From an uncultured Collinsella sp. (GTDB taxonomy: Bacteria; Actinomycetota; Coriobacteriia; Coriobacteriales; Coriobacteriaceae): DNA of 22,480 bases. Numbering within the stretch: position 1 is the stretch's first letter; every line of letters starts with the position of its first letter. Both the position numbers and the translations under genes were made by a program. Positions 9,503 through 15,121 of this stretch are shown piece by piece. The stretch covers positions 1 to 22,480 of the forward strand of contig UQTD01000031.1 in NCBI GenBank assembly GCA_900543845.1, read 5' to 3'. Below the pieces are notes generated by a model. It had not been told where the DNA came from. It saw nothing but the letters and a program-made list of their open reading frames with translations, and ran no database searches.

Positions 9503-9527
9503 GTCTAGTCGTTGGGGACACTCTTTG

Positions 9528-9802
9528 CGAGCGATTTGCTCGTTTGCCGACGTACGGGTGTTCATTTGTCGACTTCTTGGGCTGTGGTCACCTGTTGTTT
9601 CTGTGGTGGCTGCGGGCATCTGGCTCAAAAGGGCGGGTCGGCTGTCTATGTCTACCTGCGGTTTCTTTGCGGTGCGCTCATTCGGTCAAGTGTCCCGTCA
9701 AGTGTTTGGTTAGCATCTGGTTTGCAGTCGAAGGCCTATTTTGCCCGCGCTGACAGTGGCTGCTCGCCCTCCTCGTAAGCTCAAATTGAGGTCCATCAGT
9801 TT
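9528..9802. other. Intergenic stretch without a supported gene
   Basis: Several short open frames of 60-90 codons overlap here on the plus strand, but they begin only at TTG codons, have no ribosome binding sites and encode Cys/Ser/Leu-rich peptides without family features. The base composition is more T-rich than the neighbouring genes. The sequence GTCAAGTGT occurs nearby in GTCAAGTGTCCCGTCAAGTG, a short direct repeat (about 9687-9706). The promoter of the gene at 9815 must lie here, but I cannot place it. Confidence 0.4.
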
Positions 9803-9814
9803 GAGGAGGATGCC

Positions 9815-10522
9815 ATGACTGACCAAGTTTTTGACCGAGCGCAGCTGACCGAAGCCGTCGGCAGCGATATTGCCGACATGGCTCACTTTTGGATGCTGCG
9901 GAAGTTTCAATTCCTGGAGCCGGCGCGCGAGCAGTTCGAGATTATCGTCGATCCGTGGCTCAGCTATTGCGAGGAGCCTTCTCAAAACGAAATCATGGCC
10001 TACAACATGGCGTTTACCGATTGGCTGCTGTTTGAGCGCCCCTATTACCACGGCAAGACGCTGTTGGAGCTGTATGTGGACGAGCCGCCAGCGTCAATTT
10101 CTCCTGCTTCGCTCGGGCGACTTGAGCAGGTGCGCGACACGCAGTATTTCTCGCGCTTTGGCATTTTGGACAAGGATCCCGCGACTGGCATGGTCGTGCT
10201 GAAGGACACGCGCGCCGACCGTCGCTTTGACGTCTACGACCCACATATCGTGCAAAAGGAGCACTGGAACGATGGCGCGATTGCGGTGCGGCTCGCGTGC
10301 GTCGACGATGTCTGGCTGACGGCGGGGCAGCTCTACCTGTATGACATCGCGCGCCTGAGCGACACGGCGGTCGACGGGCCGGGCGCGGTGCATCCCGAGG
10401 ACCTAGAGGACGGTTTCGACACCTCGTGCATCAGCTTCTTTTTGCGCCTGGTCCGCGACATCATGGGCGCCCAGGGGCGGTACGTGAAGTCGCTCAATAT
10501 TTACGAGCAAGAGTGGGAGTAG
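9815..10522 (+). CDS. Conserved-looking protein of unknown function
   Basis: A 235-residue soluble, acidic protein that I do not recognise. The ATG is well supported by GAGGAGG (9803-9809) six bases ahead. The N-terminal 90 residues look helical and rich in aromatic residues (MAHFWMLRKFQFLEPAREQF, then FTDWLLFERPYYHGKTLLEL). A middle part contains FSRFGILDKDPATGMVVLKD, which looks like beta strands around a small barrel, followed by IAVRLACVDDVWLTAGQLYL. There is no signal peptide, membrane segment, or cysteine cluster. The arrangement W-L-L-F-E-R-P then a small beta domain recalls some SEC-C-associated proteins, but the SEC-C zinc motif is absent, so this is only a hint. The gene stands alone after the gltBD terminator, and hairpin array C starts 36 bp after its stop. 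Confidence 0.8.
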   Translation: MTDQVFDRAQLTEAVGSDIADMAHFWMLRKFQFLEPAREQFEIIVDPWLSYCEEPSQNEIMAYNMAFTDWLLFERPYYHGKTLLELYVDEPPASISPASLGRLEQVRDTQYFSRFGILDKDPATGMVVLKDTRADRRFDVYDPHIVQKEHWNDGAIAVRLACVDDVWLTAGQLYLYDIARLSDTAVDGPGAVHPEDLEDGFDTSCISFFLRLVRDIMGAQGRYVKSLNIYEQEWE

Positions 10523-10558
10523 GGGGTGGGCTGTCGCAGCGCCGCCGCCTGTCTATTT

Positions 10559-10775
10559 GTCTCGGTCTGTAACGTTTAGAGGCCGTTTGGGGCCGTAACT
10601 GTTACAGATCGAGATGAACAAGTGCAGACTCGGCTGAATGTCTCGATCTGTAACAACAAGGGGCCAAAAACGGTCTAACTGTTACAGATTGAGACAAAGG
10701 TTGGACGCACGACTGAAAATCTCGATCTGTAACAACTAGAGGTTCAAAGACTGTCTTCCTGTTACAGATTGAGAC
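10559..10775. repeat. Hairpin array C: three units of 57, 56 and 57 bp
   Basis: Units lie at 10559-10615, 10640-10695 and 10719-10775. The start-to-start steps are 81 and 79 bp, because one core lost a base and the first spacer gained one, so the overall pitch stays at 80. The core centres are TTT, AAAAA and AAA. In the first core GGCC is repeated on both sides of the TTT centre and can pair; in the second, GGCC and GGTC can pair. The last unit ends only 26 bp before the ATG of the AbiEi-like gene, so the array lies in its promoter or leader. Each unit corresponds to the unit of the same rank in array D on the other side of that gene. Confidence 0.9.
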
Positions 10776-10801
10776 GTTTGCCGACAGCGGCAACGGTGAC
10801 A

Positions 10802-11872
10802 ATGGCCCATTTCTCCGATGTGGTGGTGATGAAAGTGTCTAATACCGTTCTTAAACACAAGCAGGCGACACGTAACACCTTGGCGCGGAATAGGATGCTT
10901 GCCAGGCTCACGGAGGCGGCTGAACAAGGCGTGCTGCTTGTGACACACGACAATGCCGAGCTCATGTGGCTGCGGCGTCATGTGGGAACCGATGACATTG
11001 CGGAGCCCGAGCCGTATTTGTTCTGCTTTCAACATGATTGGGTTGTACTGACGCCGGCGGAGCGAGCGCTGCGTACCATCAAAGGGCTTGCGGAGTTTCA
11101 TCCCGATTGGGCGTTTTGGGGCTATGACGCGGCGCTTTTGTGGGGTCTGGAGGTGCCGAATGATCTGCTTGGGCCACGATATCTTGTTAAGACAGGTTGC
11201 TCGGTGCCGCTGAGTGCAGGATGCCGGCTGTTGCGCCCGCAGGCGGCGGGTGCGCTTGAACAAGTCGACGGCGTGCAGGTGACGCCGTTTTGGCCCACGG
11301 TAGAGGATTGCCTGCTGCGCGCGTCGTTTTCGTATGGCTTGGCGATTGCCGATTCTGCGTTGCGAGCAAAGGGCGTATCGCGCGATGACTTTTGTGAGCG
11401 GCTTCGTATGGATTGTGAAGGCAAGCGCGGGTATCGCAGAGCGCAGGTGATTGCGTCGTATGCGGACGGGCTGTCCGAAAACGGCGGCGAGTCTCGTTTT
11501 CGGGCATTTTTTATCGCGTATGGGTTTCCGGTGCCGGGGTTGCAAGTGGAGTTTCGTGACCCGCTCGATCCGAGCCAAGTGTTTCGCGTTGATTATTTTT
11601 GGAGGCTCGAGGACGGAACGTGCGTGATTGGCGAGCTGGACGGAAAGGGGAAGTATGCCTTGCAGAACGACGAGGGTCGGGAGTCGATCGACCCATTCGT
11701 GGCAGAACGTCAGCGGGAGTCCCATCTGACAATGCTCGGGCACAAGGTGCTTCGGTTTACGTTTGATGAACTCAAGAACCCGGGGAAGCTGGTTGAGAAG
11801 ATGAGGCTGGCGGGTATTCCGCGACGGACCGATTTGGCTGAGGAATGGAGGCGCCGGTGGTATGGGCGCTGA
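10802..11872 (+). CDS. AbiEi-like / DUF559-type protein with PD-(D/E)xK-like C-terminus
   Basis: A 356-residue cytoplasmic protein resembling the actinobacterial proteins annotated as type IV toxin-antitoxin AbiEi-family with a DUF559-like end. The middle has the typical PAERALRTIKGLAEFHPDWA, WGYDAALLWGLEVP, and later PTVEDCLLRASFSYGLAIAD blocks. The C-terminal part has VDYFW (Asp264), then GELDGKGKY (Glu278, Asp280, Lys282) and LTMLGHKVLRFTFDEL, the arrangement of a Vsr-like restriction-endonuclease fold. No AbiEii nucleotidyltransferase partner is adjacent, so it is not a standard AbiE pair. The start is uncertain: ATG at 10802 and ATG at 10829 both lack a clear ribosome binding site, and the frame is open back into hairpin array C. 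Arg codons AGG and CGG are commoner than in gltBD, hinting at an accessory gene. Paralogous hairpin arrays C and D flank it. Confidence 0.7.
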   Translation: MAHFSDVVVMKVSNTVLKHKQATRNTLARNRMLARLTEAAEQGVLLVTHDNAELMWLRRHVGTDDIAEPEPYLFCFQHDWVVLTPAERALRTIKGLAEFHPDWAFWGYDAALLWGLEVPNDLLGPRYLVKTGCSVPLSAGCRLLRPQAAGALEQVDGVQVTPFWPTVEDCLLRASFSYGLAIADSALRAKGVSRDDFCERLRMDCEGKRGYRRAQVIASYADGLSENGGESRFRAFFIAYGFPVPGLQVEFRDPLDPSQVFRVDYFWRLEDGTCVIGELDGKGKYALQNDEGRESIDPFVAERQRESHLTMLGHKVLRFTFDELKNPGKLVEKMRLAGIPRRTDLAEEWRRRWYGR

Positions 11873-11913
11873 GGGGTGCAGCTGACGCGGATGCGGTTGT
11901 TCCTGTCGAGTTT

Positions 11914-12131
11914 GTCTCGTTCTGTAACAACAAGGGACCGTTTGGCCTCGTAACTGTTACAGATCAAGACAGAAGGTTGGCGCCTGCTGAAAGATCTTAA
12001 TCTGTAACATCTAGAGGCCGAAAACCGGTCTAACTGTTACAGCTTGAGACAAAGGTTGGACGCGGTGCCGAAAAATCTCGATCTGTAACACTTGGAAGGT
12101 TAAAGACGGTCTACCTGTTACAGATTGAGAC
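11914..12131. repeat. Hairpin array D: three 57-bp units on an 80/81-bp pitch
   Basis: Units lie at 11914-11970, 11994-12050 and 12075-12131. The core centres are TTT, AAAA and AAA, the same order as in array C. The second core contains GGCCG-AAAA-C-CGGTC, which closes into a stem with an A-rich loop. The second spacer (12051-12074) begins AAAGGTTGGACGC, identical over 13 bases to the second spacer of array C. The array covers most of the 411-bp gap between the AbiEi-like gene and the amidohydrolase; the rest (12132-12283) holds the amidohydrolase leader, where GATAAT (12239-12244) could be a -10 element without a clear -35. Confidence 0.9.
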
Positions 12132-12283
12132 GTTTTGCTGGAACGACCGGAACCTCGCCGCGCTGCCTCCGTTTGTCCTCACATTTCTCTCTTCCTCCCG
12201 TTAACCGATATGTCCGCAGCAACTCTGCCGCGCTGGGCGATAATGGACAAATGTTCAAGTTAATCGTGAGGGAGGAGCTCGAT

Positions 12284-13654
12284 ATGGCGACTGCCGATCG
12301 TCCCACGTTGTTTATCAATGCGACCGTTCTGGATGGCTCGGAGCATATGGAGCCGCAGCCCGATATGGCCGTGGCCGTTGAGCGCGGTGTCATCACCTGG
12401 ATGGGGCCGAGCGCCGTGGCGCAAGCACCTGCAGGTGCCGAGGTTATCGACCTGGCCGGCGCGTACCTCATGCCGGGTCTCATCAATATGCATGTGCATC
12501 TGTGCGGTTCGGGCAAACCGGTCTCGGCGGGCGATGCGGGCGCGCTGATGAAGAAGCTCGATAATCCGGTGGGCCGCGCCATCGTCCGCCACATCCTCAA
12601 AGGCAGCGCTCAGCAGCAGCTGGCAAGTGGCGTGACTACGGTGCGCGGTGCGGGCGACCCGCTGTTTGCCGACATCGCCGTGCGCAACGCCATCGACGCC
12701 GGCAAGTATCAGGGTCCGCGTCTGGTGGCGCCGGGAACGGGCGTCACGGTGCCGGGCGGCCATGGCGCGGGCTTGTTCGCCCAGGTGGCCAACAGTCCCT
12801 CCGAGGCGGCCGAACAGGTGCGCGACTTGTACGCGCGTGGTGCCGACGTCATTAAGCTATTCGTGACGGGCGGCGTGTTCGATGCGACCGAAGTAGGCGA
12901 GCCGGGCGTGCTGCGTATGCCGGTGGAGGTTGCCGCGGCGGCGTGCAAGGCGGCGCACGAGGTCGGCCTTCCGGTCATGGCCCATGTCGAGAGTACCGAA
13001 GGTGTGAAGGCCGCGCTTCAGGCCGGCGTCGATACGATCGAGCACGGCGCTCCGATGACCCCCGAGATCCTGGAGCTGTACCGCGGCGCCGCGGGTACGC
13101 AGCTTGAGGGGCGTGCGCCCAGCGTTACCTGTACGATCAGCCCAGCGCTGCCGTTTGTGTTGCTCGACCCGGAAAAGACCCATTCGACCGATACGCAAAA
13201 GAAGAACGGCGACATCGTGTGCTCGGGCATCATCGAGAGTGCCCGTGCCGCACTGGAAGCTGGCGTTAAGGTGGGCCTGGGCACGGATTCGAGCTGCCCG
13301 TTCGTGACGCAGTACGACATGTGGCGCGAGGTGGCCTATTTTGCCAAGTACGTGGGCGTGAGCAATGCGTTTGCGCTGCATACGGCCACGCAGGTCAATG
13401 CCGAGCTACTGGGCCTGGGTGACGAGACCGGTACGATCGAGTGCGGCAAGGCGGCCGACATTTTGGTGACGCGCGAGAACCCTCTGGACGACCTGGTGGT
13501 GTTGCGTGAACCGATGCATGTGATGTGTCGCGGTGACCTGGTGCGCAAGCTAAAGGTCAAGTGCATCCCCGAGGTTGACACCGAGCTCGACGCGATTATG
13601 GCCATGCCGGCAGAAGCCCTGGCAGAGGAGCTCACTCGCGACGGCGTGGCATAG
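12284..13654 (+). CDS. Amidohydrolase (Xaa-Pro dipeptidase/imidazolonepropionase-like)
   Basis: A 456-residue metal-dependent hydrolase of the amidohydrolase superfamily, COG1228 type, whose characterised members include prolidase-like dipeptidases and imidazolonepropionase. All metal and catalytic positions are present: His70 and His72 (NMHVHL), Lys191 for the bridging carbamate (VIKLFVTGG), His234 (MAHVES), His254 (IEHGAP) and Asp335 (GLGTDSS). The C-terminal KAADILVTRENPLDDL is typical of the beta-sandwich tail. There is no signal peptide, so it is probably cytoplasmic. The ATG at 12284 is chosen because GAGGGAGGAG (12268-12277) lies just ahead; the open frame upstream runs into hairpin array D and has no site. 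The substrate cannot be told from sequence; a peptide or N-acyl amino acid is likely. It is a single gene ending at a bidirectional terminator. Confidence 0.9.
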   Translation: MATADRPTLFINATVLDGSEHMEPQPDMAVAVERGVITWMGPSAVAQAPAGAEVIDLAGAYLMPGLINMHVHLCGSGKPVSAGDAGALMKKLDNPVGRAIVRHILKGSAQQQLASGVTTVRGAGDPLFADIAVRNAIDAGKYQGPRLVAPGTGVTVPGGHGAGLFAQVANSPSEAAEQVRDLYARGADVIKLFVTGGVFDATEVGEPGVLRMPVEVAAAACKAAHEVGLPVMAHVESTEGVKAALQAGVDTIEHGAPMTPEILELYRGAAGTQLEGRAPSVTCTISPALPFVLLDPEKTHSTDTQKKNGDIVCSGIIESARAALEAGVKVGLGTDSSCPFVTQYDMWREVAYFAKYVGVSNAFALHTATQVNAELLGLGDETGTIECGKAADILVTRENPLDDLVVLREPMHVMCRGDLVRKLKVKCIPEVDTELDAIMAMPAEALAEELTRDGVA

Positions 13655-13687
13655 ACGGGACAAAGGGATAGCTCCGCTGCCGCATGC

Positions 13688-13729
13688 AAAAAGCCGAGGT
13701 CTCAACACGAGGCCTCGGCTTTTATTTTG
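13688..13729. terminator. Bidirectional terminator between amidohydrolase and zinc-ribbon gene
   Basis: The arms AAAAAGCCGAGG (13688-13699) and CCTCGGCTTTT (13713-13723) form a strong stem. T runs follow on both strands (TTTTATTTT on plus, TTTTT on minus), so it can end both convergent transcripts. The zinc-ribbon gene ends at 13745, 16 bp away. Confidence 0.9.
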
Positions 13730-13744
13730 TCCCATGTGCGGGCG

Positions 13745-14218
13745 CTAGGAGCGCGTCTCCATCTTGGCGTGGCACTTGGGGCAGGTGACGCGGATCTTGC
13801 CCTTGCCCTTGGGGACGGACAGCATCTGGCCGCAGTTGGGGCACTTGAGGTAGGCCGTGGTCTTGCGACCCTTCCACATCTTCTTGGCCGTTCGCTTGGC
13901 GCGCTCAAAGTCCTCCTTGCTCGTTCCGGCTGCGCGCGAGGTGCTGGCCGCTGCAGTTCCACCGCCCAAGCTGGCGACGAACTTGCCTAGGCCGGGGACG
14001 TTTGCGGTCGCCGCGACAAAGGCATCGTTCTCCTTGTGGCGCGCGTCGATGTTTTTGGACAGGCCGCGCAGCACGCCAATCACGATAACGGCGATGGCGA
14101 TCCAGCTGAGCCACTGAATACGGGCCATCGATCCGATCATCGCGATGATAATGCCTGCGAAGCCCATCACGATGGTGAGCTCGTCGGCGCCGTTGCGACC
14201 CTTCATAAAGTCATTCAT
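13745..14218 (-). CDS. Membrane protein with C-terminal zinc ribbon
   Basis: A 157-residue protein of unknown role. Residues about 14-34 (LTIVMGFAGIIIAMIGSM) and 36-53 (WLSWIAIAVIVIGVL) are two membrane helices with a very short turn, so both ends are probably cytoplasmic. A charged and Ala/Thr/Ser-rich linker with Lys/Arg clusters follows. The end carries a zinc ribbon with Cys126-x-x-Cys129 and Cys146-x-x-Cys149 (CPNCG...CPKCH). Such ribbons often bind nucleic acid or other proteins. The ATG at 14218 has AAAGG about eight bases upstream. It is the last gene in the same direction as csoR, copZ and copA, but a 114-bp gap with a large palindrome separates it from csoR, so membership of the copper operon is uncertain. 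Confidence 0.8.
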   Translation of the reverse strand: MNDFMKGRNGADELTIVMGFAGIIIAMIGSMARIQWLSWIAIAVIVIGVLRGLSKNIDARHKENDAFVAATANVPGLGKFVASLGGGTAAASTSRAAGTSKEDFERAKRTAKKMWKGRKTTAYLKCPNCGQMLSVPKGKGKIRVTCPKCHAKMETRS

Positions 14219-14265
14219 GCAGAACTGCCTTTCATTTCGCTGTGCTGCACGCCTTTATACCCCTT

Positions 14266-14332
14266 TTGGTGCATTGGGGACAGGTTAATCTGCACCAAGG
14301 TGGTGCAAACGTACCTGTTCCCCTTGCACCAA
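14266..14332. repeat. Nested palindrome between csoR and the zinc-ribbon gene
   Basis: The outer arms 14266-14285 (TTGGTGCATTGGGGACAGGT) and 14313-14332 are complementary at 17 of 20 positions. Inside them TGCACCA (14291-14297) and TGGTGCA (14301-14307) form a second perfect stem. TTGGTGCA or its complement thus occurs four times in 67 bp. The right arm ends one base before the csoR stop codon. There is no T run, so it is not a plain terminator on either strand. Confidence 0.8.
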
Positions 14333-14605
14333 TTACTTGGCGAGCTTGTCGACGACGCGTTCGATCTCGGCGAGCTTGGCAGCCTTGAGCTCCTCGTCGC
14401 CCGATTCGATGGCCGAGGCGACGCAGCCCTCGATGTGTGCCTTCAACACATCGGCGTTGATGCGGGCGATGAGCGCCTGCGTGGCCATGAGCTGCGTGGA
14501 GATGTCGACACAATAGCGGTCCTCATCGACCATCCGCAGGATGCCGTCGATCTGACCGCGTGCCGTCTTGAGCATGCGGGTCACCGATTTATGGTCTGCC
14601 ATCAT
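14333..14605 (-). CDS. csoR: Copper-sensing repressor CsoR
   Basis: A 90-residue all-helical repressor of the CsoR/RcnR family (DUF156). The Cu(I) ligands are in the CsoR pattern: Cys32 (DRYCVDIS), His57 and Cys61 (KAHIEGC). The ARGQIDGILRM segment near the N-terminus carries family DNA-contacting residues. Copper binding releases it from operators, and a matching operator lies before copA. Two ATG codons are adjacent (14605 and 14602); GAGGA lies six bases before the first, which is preferred. It is the third gene from copA in the same direction, after copZ, separated from it by a 135-bp gap holding a large palindrome, so it may be partly transcribed on its own. Confidence 0.93.
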   Translation of the reverse strand: MMADHKSVTRMLKTARGQIDGILRMVDEDRYCVDISTQLMATQALIARINADVLKAHIEGCVASAIESGDEELKAAKLAEIERVVDKLAK

Positions 14606-14647
14606 GGCGGGTCCTCGTTTCTGGTCGATCTTCCGGATGCCCCCGTC

Positions 14648-14714
14648 AGTTGCGGTGAAATAGTTCTTGTTTGCAGGCTTGAAGCGCTAAAACAGGAACT
14701 ATTTCACCGCAACT
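14648..14714. repeat. Long inverted repeat between copZ and csoR
   Basis: The 25-bp arms 14648-14672 (starting AGTTGCGGTGAAATAGTTCT) and 14690-14714 are complementary at 24 of 25 positions, the mismatch being G-U compatible in RNA, with a 17-base loop. There is no T run after either arm. The size and near-perfect symmetry fit a non-autonomous palindromic element or an mRNA-processing hairpin more than a terminator. Confidence 0.85.
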
Positions 14715-14740
14715 TCTGAGGATTGAGTAGGCGGCGTCTG

Positions 14741-14962
14741 CTACGCGGCGGTCACGGACAGGGCGTGGAACTTCTCGCCCGCGCCCTCGACGGCGGCGGC
14801 GAGCTGCTCGGCGGTCACGGTGTCGGCGCACTCTACCTGGACGGTCTGGGTCTCGTGATCGGCGTCGGCATCGGTCACGCCTGCCACGTTGAGCAGCGCC
14901 GTCTCGACAGTGGCGTCGCAGTGGCCGCACATAAGGCCGGAAGTCTTGATTGTGTAACGCAT
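14741..14962 (-). CDS. copZ: Copper chaperone CopZ (heavy-metal-associated domain)
   Basis: A 73-residue single-domain metallochaperone that carries Cu(I) to CopA and CsoR. The metal site is Met11-Cys12-Gly-His-Cys15 (LMCGHC), with the typical VETALLNVAGV helix following it and the VQVECADTVTAEQLAAAVEGAG pattern of the ferredoxin-like fold at the end. His in the C-x-H-C position is a variation seen in some copper chaperones. AAGGAG lies seven bases ahead of the ATG. It lies between copA and csoR, in the same direction. Confidence 0.93.
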   Translation of the reverse strand: MRYTIKTSGLMCGHCDATVETALLNVAGVTDADADHETQTVQVECADTVTAEQLAAAVEGAGEKFHALSVTAA

Positions 14963-15027
14963 GGGTGTACTCCTTATCGATTGAGATTATCTGACAGTTT
15001 AGTCGTGAATAGCGTCATCTTAAAGGT

Positions 15028-15121
15028 GCGCTGAGGTGCCCGAGATTGCCCCGAAAGAGGAGCGAAGCGTACTTGGGTACGCGAGCGACGGTTTGAGGGG
15101 CAAGGTCGGGTGCTTCAGCGC
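15028..15121. repeat. Large palindrome overlapping the copA stop codon
   Basis: The 25-bp arms 15028-15052 and 15097-15121 are complementary at 20 of 25 positions, and the loop contains a further small stem GCGTAC-TTGG-GTACGC (15067-15082). The right-hand arm includes the last codons of copA (Ala-Arg-stop), so the 3' end of the gene is part of the structure. No T run follows on the minus strand. It can act as a stabilising or attenuating hairpin between copA and copZ. Confidence 0.75.

Noticed and set aside
9501..9778. Small Cys-rich open frames after gltD
   Set aside because: They start only with TTG, lack ribosome binding sites, overlap each other and show no recognisable motif.
10769..10801. 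Extended N-terminus of the AbiEi-like protein starting at the TTG inside the last unit of array C
   Set aside because: The added residues (MRRLPTAATVT) come partly from the repeat arm and no ribosome binding site precedes them.
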